A DNA stretch of 64,000 nucleotides from JBFJKD01 sp041600415 (GTDB lineage: Bacteria > Pseudomonadota > Gammaproteobacteria > Pseudomonadales > Porticoccaceae): NCBI GenBank assembly GCA_041600415.1, contig JBFIKF010000005.1:186001-250000 (forward strand), in the 5' to 3' direction. Shown one piece after another: positions 8,954 through 18,314 of the stretch; position 1 is the first letter of the stretch; each line of letters opens with the position of its first letter. The notes under the pieces were generated by a model, which was not told where the DNA came from, searched no databases, and saw only the letters and a program-made list of their open reading frames with translations. The position numbers and the translations under genes are program-made.

Positions 8954-9952
8954 GTGACTGGTAAAGACGGTCTGACAGTAGCGCAGGCAACCGCGTCCGC
9001 ACAGGTGGCGGTGGTGTACGGCGGACGATCCTCCGAGCGCGATATTTCACTGTTGTCCGGTGCCGCTGTGTTGCAGGGGCTGCGGGACGCCGGGATCGAT
9101 GCTGTGGGGCTGGACGCTGCCGATCAACTGATAGAGCACTTGCAAGCGTTGCGGCCGAGTTCGGTGTTTATCGCGCTGCACGGTCCCGGTGGTGAGGACG
9201 GCGTCTTGCAGGGGGCGTTGGAGTGGTTGGGCTTGCCCTACACCGGCAGCGGCGTTCTGGCGTCGGCTCTGGCAATGGACAAGGTGCGTTGCAAACAGCT
9301 GTGGGTCGGCATGGGTTTGCCCACTGCACCCTTTGCGCTACTACACGCCCACAGCGACTGGCAGCAGGTGCTCTCCGACCTCGGCGGTATCGCCATGGTT
9401 AAACCGTCCCGCGAAGGTTCCAGTATCGGCATGGCACGGGCGTCCTCGCCCCGGGAGCTGGAGGACGCGTGGCGGGCGGCAGAGCGTCTCGACAGCAGTG
9501 TAATGGCAGAGCGCTGGCTGGAGGGCGCGGAATACACCGTCGCTATTGTGAATGGCAGGGCGCTTCCGGCGATTCGGCTTGAGACCGATCGGGAATTTTA
9601 CGACTTTCAAGCCAAATATGTCGCCGACGATACCCGCTACCTGTGTCCCTGCGGGCTTGATGCGCAGGGTGAGCAGGCCCTGCAGGACCTCGCCCTGAAT
9701 GCGTTCACCAGCCTGGGCGGTGAGGGTTGGGGCAGGGTGGACATTATGGCTGACCGGGAGGGCGCATTGTATTTACTGGAGGTGAATACCGTGCCGGGTA
9801 TGACCAGCCACAGCCTGGTGCCGATGGCGGCGCAGGCGGCAGGGTGGTCCTTCAGCGAATTGGTAGTGCAGATCCTGGACAGCGCTCGGTTGCAGGCGGG
9901 CAGTGTCAGTGCTGGTGGGGCCAGACCCGCTGCAGTGGAGGTGTCGCAATGA
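8954..9952 (+). CDS. ddl: D-alanine--D-alanine ligase
   Basis: ATP-grasp enzyme that makes D-Ala-D-Ala for MurF. It has 332 residues, slightly longer than E. coli DdlB because of short N- and C-terminal extensions. Motifs are VVYGGRSSERDISLLSG at the N-terminus, ALHGPGGEDGVLQG, LPYTGSGVLASALAMDK, VKPSREGSSIGM of the ATP-grasp core, and LLEVNTVPGMTSHSLVP with the metal-binding Glu/Asn. The start is GTG 8954 behind a GGGGAG ribosome binding site. The last codons overlap the ftsQ start (ATGA). This is the dcw copy, so DdlB is the likely name; another ddl elsewhere in the genome cannot be excluded. Confidence 0.96.
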   Translation: MTGKDGLTVAQATASAQVAVVYGGRSSERDISLLSGAAVLQGLRDAGIDAVGLDAADQLIEHLQALRPSSVFIALHGPGGEDGVLQGALEWLGLPYTGSGVLASALAMDKVRCKQLWVGMGLPTAPFALLHAHSDWQQVLSDLGGIAMVKPSREGSSIGMARASSPRELEDAWRAAERLDSSVMAERWLEGAEYTVAIVNGRALPAIRLETDREFYDFQAKYVADDTRYLCPCGLDAQGEQALQDLALNAFTSLGGEGWGRVDIMADREGALYLLEVNTVPGMTSHSLVPMAAQAAGWSFSELVVQILDSARLQAGSVSAGGARPAAVEVSQ

Positions 9953-10731
9953 CATTGGCCCGTGCAACACAGCGCGGTGGTGTCAACCGCCGCAATGGCG
10001 GTGAGTTGTCCAAAACCCCAGTCTGGGTTCGGGTGCGCCGTCTCGGCAGCATCATGGTGAGCACCGCGATGGTGATTGGGGTGGGTGCTGGCGCGTTGTG
10101 GATTTACGCAAAACTGGATGTTCCGGTGGCGGCCATTGCTGTTGAGTCTACTTTTGAAAGAGTTTCAAGGGACGAAATCGAAGCGCTTGTGGCACCCCAT
10201 ATAGCGGGCGGATTCCTGAGCCTGGGTCTGGCCGACATTCGCGATCATCTGGAACAGAACCCCTGGATTGAATCCGCCAGTGCGCGGCGCCGGTGGCCCA
10301 GTAGTCTGGCGATTACCGTGGTGGAGGAAACCCCCATCGCGCGCTGGGGCGAGGCGGGATTTCTCAATCATCGGGGTGTCGCGTTGACGGTGGGTAGCGT
10401 CGCCGGTCTGGAGAGTTTACCGCTGCTGGAAGGCCCGCCCGGCAGTGCGCGCAAAGTGATGCAGGAGTACCGGGAAATCAGTCAGTTGTTGCAACCGGCG
10501 GGATTAAAAATCACTGAATTTCACGGCGATACCCGCGGTGCCTGGCGTCTGCGCTTGCAGGATGGACCGGAAGTGATGATGGGGCGCGGCCAGTTACTGG
10601 AAAAAATTCGTCGCTTTCTGGTGGTTTGGGAGCAGGTGTTGAGGCCCAAGGCGGAGCAGGTGGTGCGGGTTGATACCCGTTACAACAATGGTGTTGCGGT
10701 GCAATGGCGCAGCGCAAATGGGGCGGGTTAA
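9949..10731 (+). CDS. ftsQ: Cell division protein FtsQ
   Basis: Bitopic divisome protein that links early cytoplasmic and late periplasmic division proteins through FtsB and FtsL. About 260 residues: a basic cytoplasmic tail, one membrane helix at about 33-53, then a POTRA domain at about 58-128 (including LADIRDHLEQNPWIESASAR and RRWPSSLAITVVEETPIARW) and the C-terminal beta domain. ATG 9949 overlaps the ddl stop. A gap of 130 bases separates it from ftsA, the largest spacing within the dcw block up to this point; no obvious promoter is visible in it. Assignment rests on topology, the POTRA motif and position between ddl and ftsA. Confidence 0.93.
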   Translation: MTLARATQRGGVNRRNGGELSKTPVWVRVRRLGSIMVSTAMVIGVGAGALWIYAKLDVPVAAIAVESTFERVSRDEIEALVAPHIAGGFLSLGLADIRDHLEQNPWIESASARRRWPSSLAITVVEETPIARWGEAGFLNHRGVALTVGSVAGLESLPLLEGPPGSARKVMQEYREISQLLQPAGLKITEFHGDTRGAWRLRLQDGPEVMMGRGQLLEKIRRFLVVWEQVLRPKAEQVVRVDTRYNNGVAVQWRSANGAG

Positions 10732-10861
10732 TTGGTGTATCGCAACACACAGGCGCGCCACATAAATGGGTAACCAGAAGTGTCGGTCAATGTTGCCAGT
10801 ACACGAGTTGGCGACCACGGAATTGACAGTGTGCAAGGCAAGTTAGACGAGAGGGTAAGTT

Positions 10862-12094
10862 ATGGCCAGTAGTGATGAGCAGATGATAGTCGGACTCGAT
10901 ATTGGCACGTCCAAGGTGGTTGCCATCGTGGGTATCGCGGGCGGAGACGGGCAGCTGGAAATTATCGGCATGGGCACGCATCGCTCGTCGGGTATGAAAA
11001 AGGGCGTGGTGGTCAACATTGAATCGACGGTGCATGCCATTCAGCGCGCAATAGAAGAGGCGGAGTTGATGGCCGGATGCCACATTCACTCGGTCTACGC
11101 CGGAATCGCGGGGAGCCATATTCGCAGTCTCAACTCCCACGGGATTGTCGCCATTCGCGATCGCGAAGTGCACCAGCTTGATATAGAGCGGGTCATCGAC
11201 GCGGCGCGCGCGGTGGCGATTCCCGCGGATCAGGAAATACTTCATGTACTCCCGCAGGAATTTATTATCGACAACCAGGAAGGTGTGCGTGAACCACTGG
11301 GCATGTCCGGGGTGCGCCTTGAGGCCAAGGTGCACCTGGTGACCTGTGCCGCTAACGCCGCGCTTAATATCAAAAAATGTATCCGCCGCTGCGGACTGGA
11401 AGTGGAAGAGATTATTCTCGAACAGCTGGCATCCAGTTACGCGGTGTTGACGGAAGATGAAAAACAACTGGGTGTGTGTCTGGTCGATCTGGGTGGTGGT
11501 ACCACCGATATCGCAATTTTCAGCGATGGCGCCATTCGTCACACCGGCGTCATTCCCATTGCTGGCGATCAGGTCACTAACGATATCGCTATGGCACTAC
11601 GCACGCCAACCGCCCACGCCGAAGAACTGAAAATTAAATACGCCTGCGCCCTCGCCAAGCTCACCGGGCCGGACGAAACCATCAAGGTGCCGAGCGTTGG
11701 CGATCGCCCGCCCCGGGACCTGTCCCGCCAGGCGCTGGCGGAAGTGGTGGAGCCCCGCTACGACGAGCTGTTTACCCTGGTACAGGCGGAGCTGCGACGC
11801 AGTGGTTTCGAAGATTTGATTGCCGCGGGCATCGTGCTCACCGGGGGTACGGGCAAGATGGAAGGCGTGGTCGAGCTGGCCGAGGAAATTTTTCATATGC
11901 CGGTGCGACTGGGTGCACCGCAGAACATTCAGGGTCTCACAGATATCGTCAACAACCCGATTTATTCCACGGGGGTTGGTTTGTTGCTGTACGGCATGCA
12001 GCAACATCGCGCGGGGCGGCGGGTGAGTCGCGCTCCGGAAACTGGCAGCGGCTGGTGGGCGCGGGCAAAGAATTGGTTCCAGGGCAATCTGTAA
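10862..12094 (+). CDS. ftsA: Cell division protein FtsA
   Basis: Actin-like ATPase that tethers FtsZ filaments to the inner membrane and recruits later division proteins. It has 410 residues. The nucleotide-binding signatures of the actin/Hsp70 fold are present: GLDIGTSKVVAIVG near the N-terminus, LVDLGGGTTDIAIF in the middle and IVLTGGTGKMEGV near the end. The 1C-domain region carries VHSVYAGIAGSHIRSLNSHG. The C-terminus (SGWWARAKNWFQGNL) is an amphipathic helix of the kind used for membrane targeting. GAGGGTAAGTT precedes the ATG. ftsZ starts 75 bases downstream. Confidence 0.97.
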   Translation: MASSDEQMIVGLDIGTSKVVAIVGIAGGDGQLEIIGMGTHRSSGMKKGVVVNIESTVHAIQRAIEEAELMAGCHIHSVYAGIAGSHIRSLNSHGIVAIRDREVHQLDIERVIDAARAVAIPADQEILHVLPQEFIIDNQEGVREPLGMSGVRLEAKVHLVTCAANAALNIKKCIRRCGLEVEEIILEQLASSYAVLTEDEKQLGVCLVDLGGGTTDIAIFSDGAIRHTGVIPIAGDQVTNDIAMALRTPTAHAEELKIKYACALAKLTGPDETIKVPSVGDRPPRDLSRQALAEVVEPRYDELFTLVQAELRRSGFEDLIAAGIVLTGGTGKMEGVVELAEEIFHMPVRLGAPQNIQGLTDIVNNPIYSTGVGLLLYGMQQHRAGRRVSRAPETGSGWWARAKNWFQGNL

Positions 12095-12169
12095 CCAGTG
12101 CAGGTGGGTGGGGTATGAGCAGTATCGACATCAGGATTAACGGTCGTTTTTCAATCGAGGGGTAATCGT

Positions 12170-13348
12170 ATGTTTCAAATAGTGGATAGTATTCCGGATA
12201 GTGCGGAAATCAAGGTGATTGGTGTTGGGGGTGGCGGCGGCAACGCGGTGCGCCACATGGTGGAATGTGAAGTGGAAGGCGTCGAATTTATCTGCGCCAA
12301 TACGGACTCCCAGGCGCTCAAGGGCCTGGCTAATACCACGCTGCTGCAACTGGGCAATGGTATTACCAAAGGTCTGGGCGCTGGGGCCAATCCAGAAATG
12401 GGTCGCCAGGCGGCAATGGAGGACCGGGATCGTATCGCCGATGTGCTGGAGGGTGCGGATATGGTGTTTATCACTGCGGGCATGGGTGGTGGCACTGGAA
12501 CCGGTGCGGCGCCAGTGGTTGCGGATGTAGCCCGGGAGCTCGGTATTCTGACCGTCGCTATCGTAACTCGGCCATTTGCATTTGAGGGCCGCAAACGTAT
12601 GGCGATCGCCGACGAAGGTATTCGCCAGCTCAAGGATAAAGTGGACTCGTTGATTACTATACCCAATGAGAAGTTGCTGGCGGTACTGGGTAAATCCACC
12701 AGTTTGCTGGAGGCGTTCAAAGCGGCCAACGACGTGCTGCTGGGTGCGGTGCAGGGCATTGCCGACCTGATTATTCGCCCCGGTATGATCAACGTCGACT
12801 TCGCTGATGTACGCACCGTCATGTCTGAAATGGGCATGGCGATGATGGGTTCTGGACAGGCCGGCGGCGAAAATCGGGCGCGTGAGGCGGCGGAAGCGGC
12901 AGTGCACAGCCCTCTGCTGGAGGATATTGATTTGCAGGGTGCTCGGGGCATTCTGGTGAATATTACCGCGGGTCCGGATCTCTCTCTGGGGGAGTTTGCG
13001 GAGGTGGGTGATACCGTGGAAGAGTTCGCCTCTGACGACGCGACCGTAGTGGTGGGTACGGTTATCGATCCGGCGATGGGCGATCAGTTGCGGGTTACCG
13101 TGGTCGCCACCGGCCTCGGACAAACGCTGGCGCAGCGCCAGGGTACACCGGCCAAGGTGGTGGATAACACCCGTAAAAATACCGGCGAACCAAATTACCA
13201 CGAGCTGGATCGTCCGACGGTTGCCCGGCGCGCCTCGCCCACGGTGCGCGATGGCTCCGCGGCCCGCAAACTCGAGCCGCGTGCCGAGAGTAACGATAAC
13301 CTCGACTATCTGGATATTCCGGCATTTTTACGGCGCCAAGCGGATTGA
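12170..13348 (+). CDS. ftsZ: Cell division protein FtsZ
   Basis: Tubulin-like GTPase that forms the Z-ring. It has 392 residues. The N-terminus has IKVIGVGGGGGNAVRHM, the tubulin signature GGGTGTGAAPVVA lies at about 107-119, and NVDFADVRTVMSEMG marks the synergy-loop region. A variable, charged linker (about 320-375) leads to the C-terminal peptide LDIPAFLRRQAD that binds FtsA and ZipA. The start ATG is preceded by GAGGGG. A GC-rich hairpin follows at 13387-13424, between this gene and lpxC. Confidence 0.98.
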   Translation: MFQIVDSIPDSAEIKVIGVGGGGGNAVRHMVECEVEGVEFICANTDSQALKGLANTTLLQLGNGITKGLGAGANPEMGRQAAMEDRDRIADVLEGADMVFITAGMGGGTGTGAAPVVADVARELGILTVAIVTRPFAFEGRKRMAIADEGIRQLKDKVDSLITIPNEKLLAVLGKSTSLLEAFKAANDVLLGAVQGIADLIIRPGMINVDFADVRTVMSEMGMAMMGSGQAGGENRAREAAEAAVHSPLLEDIDLQGARGILVNITAGPDLSLGEFAEVGDTVEEFASDDATVVVGTVIDPAMGDQLRVTVVATGLGQTLAQRQGTPAKVVDNTRKNTGEPNYHELDRPTVARRASPTVRDGSAARKLEPRAESNDNLDYLDIPAFLRRQAD

Positions 13349-13386
13349 AAGTAGCGGTTTATCGGCGTTAACTGCCGCTGATCCCG

Positions 13387-13424
13387 ATCCGGGCTTTGTG
13401 TGATCCCCTCCACAAGGCCCGGAT
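13387..13424 (+). terminator. Hairpin between ftsZ and lpxC, possible attenuator or weak terminator
   Basis: An inverted repeat with arms ATCCGGGCTTTGTG and CACAAGGCCCGGAT (14 pairs, one G-U when transcribed) around a 10-base loop. It is followed by ATTTCT rather than a full run of T, so complete termination is uncertain. Its place between the division genes and lpxC suggests that it sets how much transcription passes into lpxC. Confidence 0.5.
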
Positions 13425-13492
13425 ATTTCTGGTAGAGCATCGCCGACGGTTTTGCTAGTATGGCGACCTTGGCTTTCAAGGGCATGCCGCCT

Positions 13493-14407
13493 GTGATTCG
13501 ACAGCGCACCTTAAACAATACTATTCGCGCCACTGGCGTTGGGCTGCATACGGGCGAAAAAGTCTATCTCACCCTGCGTCCGGCAGCTGTAAACACCGGC
13601 ATTGTTTTCCGTCGCACGGATCTCAATCCCCCGGTAGATATTCAGGCCCGCGCTGACAATGTCGGCGACACTACCCTGTCTACTTCTCTCATCAATGGCG
13701 ATGTACGGGTATCCACCGTAGAGCATTTGCTGTCGGCCATGGCTGGCCTTGGCATCGATAACGCCATCATCGACGTAACCGCGTCGGAAGTGCCGATAAT
13801 GGACGGCAGCGCCGGACCCTTTGTGTTTTTGATCCAGTCGGCGGGAATTGTCGAGCAAAATGAACCAAAACGGTTTATTCGCATCTTAAAGCCGGTTAGT
13901 GTTCAGCAGGGCGATAAGCTGGCGAGCTTTAAACCGTTTAACGGCTTCAAGGTGACATTTGCTATTGATTTTGACCATCCGGTGTTTCAAAACCGTACCC
14001 TTGAGGCCTCGGTGGATTTTTCCAGTACGTCGTTTGTTCGGGAAGTCAGTCGCGCCAGGACCTTCGGTTTTATGCACGAAATTGAATACCTGCGCTCGCA
14101 AGGGCTGGCCCGCGGTGGCAGCATGGATAACGCCATCGTGGTCGACGAAACCAAGATTTTGAACGAAGATGGCTTGCGCTATGAAGATGAGTTCGTCAAG
14201 CACAAGGTGCTGGATGCCATTGGCGATCTGTATCTTTTGGGTAACAGTTTGATTGGCGAGTTCGCCGCCTACAAGTCCGGTCACGCGCTGAATAATTTAC
14301 TGCTGCGCACCTTGATCGCCCAGGAGGACGCCTGGGAAGTGGTGACATTTGAGCACAATGAAGAGCAGGCGCCAATTTCCTATACCAAGCCGCTGCTGGC
14401 GGGCTAA
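13493..14407 (+). CDS. lpxC: UDP-3-O-acyl-N-acetylglucosamine deacetylase LpxC
   Basis: Zinc-dependent deacetylase that performs the committed step of lipid A synthesis. From GTG 13493 the protein has 304 residues and begins IRQRTLNNTIRATGVGLHTG, matching the family length and start. The open frame reaches back to 13460 (ATG), but AAGGG at 13478-13482 fits GTG 13493 best. The zinc-site segments are STVEHLLSAMAGLGIDN (His about 78) and HKVLDAIGDLYLLG (His and Asp). DGSAGPFVFLIQSAG and FGFMHEIEYLR are further conserved blocks. The position directly after ftsZ is the usual gammaproteobacterial one. Confidence 0.97.
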   Translation: MIRQRTLNNTIRATGVGLHTGEKVYLTLRPAAVNTGIVFRRTDLNPPVDIQARADNVGDTTLSTSLINGDVRVSTVEHLLSAMAGLGIDNAIIDVTASEVPIMDGSAGPFVFLIQSAGIVEQNEPKRFIRILKPVSVQQGDKLASFKPFNGFKVTFAIDFDHPVFQNRTLEASVDFSSTSFVREVSRARTFGFMHEIEYLRSQGLARGGSMDNAIVVDETKILNEDGLRYEDEFVKHKVLDAIGDLYLLGNSLIGEFAAYKSGHALNNLLLRTLIAQEDAWEVVTFEHNEEQAPISYTKPLLAG

Positions 14408-14472
14408 ACTACCGTGTACGCAGCCATGATCAAGTATGGAATTAACTTCACTAATAACATAAGAAGCGACCA

Positions 14473-15396
14473 GTGAAAATTATTATCATCAGTCATCGAT
14501 ATGGAAAAACCCTGTCCCTGCACCTGAATCAGTGGGCGAAAGTTCTGTTCTCCCTGTGCCTGCTCGGCTTACCGGTGGGCGTCAGCGTAGTGCTGGGGTT
14601 GCAGTACAGCCGTGATCACGGCCCGTCGCTGCAGGATTCTGTGGCACAGCTCGAGCGGGAGCTGGCCCTGCAGCGGGACGGCCTGGGCAAGGTCGAAGGG
14701 GATGCGGGGCGACACGTGGAAGCGCTGACCCTGAAACTGGCGGAAATGCAGGCTCGTCTGGTGCGCCTCGACGCACTCGGTGAACGGATTACCGGCATGG
14801 CCGGTCTCGACGACGGAGAATTTGATTTTAGTAGCGCGCCGGCGGTGGGTGGCCCCGAGGAAGCGGGCGAGGAACAGGTCAAGGATACGACCCTTGAACG
14901 GTTGCTGGCAGACCTGCAGGCGCTTCTCGACAATCGGGAAACACAATTAGAATTGCTCAAAGATATGATGGCGGATCGCAAGTTGACCCGGGATGTTGCC
15001 GTGGCTGGCCTGCCCATCACCAAAGGCTGGATGTCGTCGGGTTATGGGATGCGCAACGACCCTTTCAACGGGCGCAAAGCGTGGCACAAAGGGGTGGACT
15101 TCGCAGGTAAAATGGGCGCGGAAGTGGTGGCCGTGGGTGCCGGTATTGTGGTGCGCTCAGAACCCTACAAGGGTTACGGAAATTTGATTGAAATCGATCA
15201 CGGCGAAGGCCTTATTACCCGCTATGGGCACAATAAAGTCAATTTGGCGGCGCCCGGGGATCTGGTAAAAAAGGGCCAGGTCATTGCGTTGATGGGAAGT
15301 AGTGGGCGTTCCACCGGACCACACGTGCATTTTGAAGTGTATAAAAACGGCCGCGTGGTCGATCCGGCCAGCTATATTCACCGCACCATTCTATAA
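14473..15396 (+). CDS. M23-family metallopeptidase, membrane-anchored, with coiled coil
   Basis: Probable periplasmic peptidoglycan endopeptidase or activator of wall hydrolases. It has 307 residues: a short cytoplasmic start, one membrane anchor at about 23-45, a coiled-coil stretch (about 50-100), a second helical region (about 140-175), and a LytM/M23 domain from about 190. The domain has the zinc motifs HKGVDFAG and HVHFEVYKNG, plus GYGNLIEIDHGEGL and TRYGHNK, so the active site looks intact. The start is GTG 14473. Pseudomonads carry a similar M23 gene between lpxC and secA; the DUF721 gene often found there is absent. The exact substrate is not known from sequence. Confidence 0.88.
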   Translation: MKIIIISHRYGKTLSLHLNQWAKVLFSLCLLGLPVGVSVVLGLQYSRDHGPSLQDSVAQLERELALQRDGLGKVEGDAGRHVEALTLKLAEMQARLVRLDALGERITGMAGLDDGEFDFSSAPAVGGPEEAGEEQVKDTTLERLLADLQALLDNRETQLELLKDMMADRKLTRDVAVAGLPITKGWMSSGYGMRNDPFNGRKAWHKGVDFAGKMGAEVVAVGAGIVVRSEPYKGYGNLIEIDHGEGLITRYGHNKVNLAAPGDLVKKGQVIALMGSSGRSTGPHVHFEVYKNGRVVDPASYIHRTIL

Positions 15397-15508
15397 TTCT
15401 CCCCACTAAACCTCCGTATCCAGCGTCATCTGGATGGTTATCTATGTCGTCACCGCAAGCTACGCCAGGTGACCCGTCGAAGCTCTGAAAGCGCACGAGA
15501 CAAACAGC

Positions 15509-18265
15509 ATGATCGGTAGTGTATTTCGTAAATTAGTTGGTAGTAAAAATGATCGCGAACTGCGTCGCTTACGTAAGACAGTCGCTGCAATAAATGCGCT
15601 TGAGGCAGACCTTCAAGCCTTGAGTGACGCGCAATTGCAGGCGAAAACCGCCGAGTTTCGCGGGCGTCTGAGCGCCGGTGAAACTCTGGATGACTTGCTT
15701 GTAGAAGCGTTTGCGGTGGTCCGCGAAGCTGCGCGGCGCACCATTGGTTTACGTCATTTTGACGTGCAGTTGGTGGGCGGAATTGTTTTGCATCAGGGGA
15801 AGATCGCGGAAATGCGCACCGGTGAAGGTAAAACGCTGGTCGCCACCCTGCCAATCTATCTCAACGCTCTGGCTGGGCGCGGCGTACACCTGGTGACAGT
15901 CAACGATTATCTGGCCAGTCGCGACGCCCGGTGGATGGCGGCCGTTTACGATGCCCTGGGAATGAGTGTCGGCGTTATTCAGTCGTTTGCCGGCCCCAGT
16001 GTCGCCAATTCCTTTCTGTATGTGCGCGACGATGCCGGCGGGCGGCTGGAACCTGCGTCGCGCAGGGATGCGTACCACGCCGATATCACCTACGGCACCA
16101 ACAACGAATTTGGCTTTGACTATCTGCGGGACAATATGGCGTTGCGCCTGGAAGATAAATCGCAGCGCGATCTGGCCTACGCCATTATCGATGAAGTAGA
16201 TTCCATCCTGATTGACGAGGCGCGTACACCGCTGATTATTTCCGGTGCGGTGAGCGATAGTTCGGCGTTATATAAACGCATCAACGCCCTGGTGCAGTTG
16301 TTAAGCCCCGAAACGGAGGACAAGCCGGGGGATTTCACGATCGACGAAAAGACCCGGCAGGCGGAACTCACTGAGCAGGGCCACGAGAAAATAGAAGGTA
16401 TTTTAGTAAGTGAAGGCTTACTTTCAAAAGATGACAGTTTATATCAGGCTGTAAATTTAAATTTACTCCACCATATTCACAATGCCCTGCGTGCCCATCA
16501 CTTGTTTCACCGGGACGTGGAGTACATTGTGCAAAGTGGCGAAGTAGTGCTGATTGATGAACACACCGGACGCACCATGGCAGGCCGCCGCCTGTCTGAA
16601 GGTTTGCATCAGGCGATCGAAGCGAAAGAGGGCACGAAGATTCAAAGTGAGAGCCAGACGTTGGCGTCCACTACCTTTCAGAACTATTTTCGCCAGTACC
16701 GCAAGCTGGGGGGCATGACCGGCACGGCGGATACGGAGGCCTACGAATTTCACGAAATTTATGGCCTGCAGGTGATGGTGATTCCCACTAATCAGGCAGT
16801 GGCGCGGCAGGATCTCAACGATTTGATTTTTCTGACTCAGGAAGAAAAATTTCATGCCGTCGTGGAGGATATTCGCTCCTGTATCGAAAAAGGCGCGCCG
16901 GTGCTGGTGGGAACGGCATCTATCGAAACCTCGGAATTACTATCCGGATTTCTCAATAAGGAAGGTATCAAACACCAGGTTCTCAACGCCAAATTTCACG
17001 AAAAAGAAGCGCAGATTATCGCCCAGGCGGGGCGGCCGGGCACCGTAACCATTGCCACCAATATGGCGGGCCGCGGTACAGATATTGTGCTGGGGGGCAA
17101 CTGGGAAGCGGAGATTGCCGAACTAAAAAATCCCGGCGAGGCGGACATCGCGCGGGTCAAGGAGCAATGGAAAGCGCGCCACGAACAGGTTATTGCAGCG
17201 GGGGGATTGCACATTCTTGGCACTGAGCGCCATGAGTCGCGGCGCATCGACAACCAGCTGCGGGGTCGCGCGGGTCGCCAGGGTGATCCGGGGCTGTCGC
17301 GTTTCTACCTGTCCATGGAAGATCCGCTGATGCGGTTATTCGCCTCGGATCGGGTCAAGAATATGATGCGCGCCATCGGCATGGAAAAAGGCGAGGCCAT
17401 CGAGCACCGCATGGTGACCAATGCTATCGAAAAGGCGCAGCGCAAGGTTGAAGGTCGCAACTTTGATATTCGTAAACAACTGCTTGAATACGATGATGTC
17501 GCCAATGATCAGCGCCAGGTGATTTACCAGCAGCGCAATGATTTGTTGTCTGTGGACAGTATTGAGGATGTTATCGATGCCATTCGCGACGATGTGGCCA
17601 ATGATGTCATCAGCGCCTCGATACCGCCGCAAAGCCTGCCGGAGCAGTGGCGAATCAAGGAACTCGAAGACGATTTGCGGGTGGAGTTAAATATTGAATT
17701 GCCGGTGCAACGCTGGCTGGATGAGGACGATCGACTTCACGAAGAGGCGCTGCGCGAGCGCATTGTGCAGAGCCTGCGGGATGCGTATCGGCAGCGGTGC
17801 GCGGCGGTTGGCGACGCCATGCGCAGCATCGAAAAGCAGGTCATGCTTCAGGTGCTCGATACCCTGTGGAAAGAGCATCTGGCGAATATCGACCACCTGC
17901 GTCAGGGTATAGGCCTGCGGGCCTATGCGCAAAAAAATCCCAAGCAGGAGTACAAGCGGGAGTCGTTCCAATTGTTCAGTGAATTACTCGACAACTTGAA
18001 GCGGGAAACCATTCGCTTCCTGTGCCGGGTTGAAGTGCGGCGACGTGAAGACGTGGACGCCCTCGAGCGGCAGCGCAAAGAACAACAGGCGCGGCAGAAA
18101 ATGGAATACCGCCATGCGGCGGCGACGGCCCTGGCGGAGGACGGTTCCGTGCCGCCGCAGGCGGTACAGCCCTTTGTCAGGGAAGAGGAAAAAGTCGGCC
18201 GCAATCAGCCCTGCCCCTGTGGATCTGGCAAAAAATACAAGCAGTGTCACGGTCGGCTGGTATGA
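15509..18265 (+). CDS. secA: Preprotein translocase ATPase SecA
   Basis: Motor ATPase that drives proteins through SecYEG. It has 918 residues. In order: Walker A in EMRTGEGKTLVATLP, TYGTNNEFGFDYLRDNMA, the DEVDSILIDEARTPLIISG helicase motif, TGTADTEAYEF, TNMAGRGTDIVLGGNW, GTERHESRRIDNQLRGRAGR and the C-terminal zinc finger CPCGSGKKYKQCHG that binds SecB and phospholipid. No secM-like gene is visible in the 112 bases upstream, so the SecM arrest control of enterics is not evident. A patch around 16395-16475 is distinctly more AT-rich than the rest of the gene. Confidence 0.98.
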   Translation: MIGSVFRKLVGSKNDRELRRLRKTVAAINALEADLQALSDAQLQAKTAEFRGRLSAGETLDDLLVEAFAVVREAARRTIGLRHFDVQLVGGIVLHQGKIAEMRTGEGKTLVATLPIYLNALAGRGVHLVTVNDYLASRDARWMAAVYDALGMSVGVIQSFAGPSVANSFLYVRDDAGGRLEPASRRDAYHADITYGTNNEFGFDYLRDNMALRLEDKSQRDLAYAIIDEVDSILIDEARTPLIISGAVSDSSALYKRINALVQLLSPETEDKPGDFTIDEKTRQAELTEQGHEKIEGILVSEGLLSKDDSLYQAVNLNLLHHIHNALRAHHLFHRDVEYIVQSGEVVLIDEHTGRTMAGRRLSEGLHQAIEAKEGTKIQSESQTLASTTFQNYFRQYRKLGGMTGTADTEAYEFHEIYGLQVMVIPTNQAVARQDLNDLIFLTQEEKFHAVVEDIRSCIEKGAPVLVGTASIETSELLSGFLNKEGIKHQVLNAKFHEKEAQIIAQAGRPGTVTIATNMAGRGTDIVLGGNWEAEIAELKNPGEADIARVKEQWKARHEQVIAAGGLHILGTERHESRRIDNQLRGRAGRQGDPGLSRFYLSMEDPLMRLFASDRVKNMMRAIGMEKGEAIEHRMVTNAIEKAQRKVEGRNFDIRKQLLEYDDVANDQRQVIYQQRNDLLSVDSIEDVIDAIRDDVANDVISASIPPQSLPEQWRIKELEDDLRVELNIELPVQRWLDEDDRLHEEALRERIVQSLRDAYRQRCAAVGDAMRSIEKQVMLQVLDTLWKEHLANIDHLRQGIGLRAYAQKNPKQEYKRESFQLFSELLDNLKRETIRFLCRVEVRRREDVDALERQRKEQQARQKMEYRHAAATALAEDGSVPPQAVQPFVREEEKVGRNQPCPCGSGKKYKQCHGRLV

Positions 18266-18281
18266 CCGCCTTAACCAATCC

Positions 18282-18298
18282 GCGCGCTGTAAGCGCGC
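18282..18298 (+). other. Short perfect hairpin between secA and argJ
   Basis: Arms GCGCGCT and AGCGCGC around loop GTA. There is no T run, so it is not a standard terminator; it could mark an mRNA processing or stability boundary between secA and argJ. Confidence 0.35.
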
Positions 18299-18314
18299 CA
18301 ATGACGGGTAATTT

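Noticed and set aside
10787..11542. 251-codon minus-strand frame opposite ftsA
   Set aside because: Antisense shadow produced by codon bias in ftsA; no recognisable motif.
12137..13201. 354-codon minus-strand frame opposite ftsZ
   Set aside because: Antisense shadow of a conserved gene; composition is unlike a real protein and no promoter or start signal supports it.
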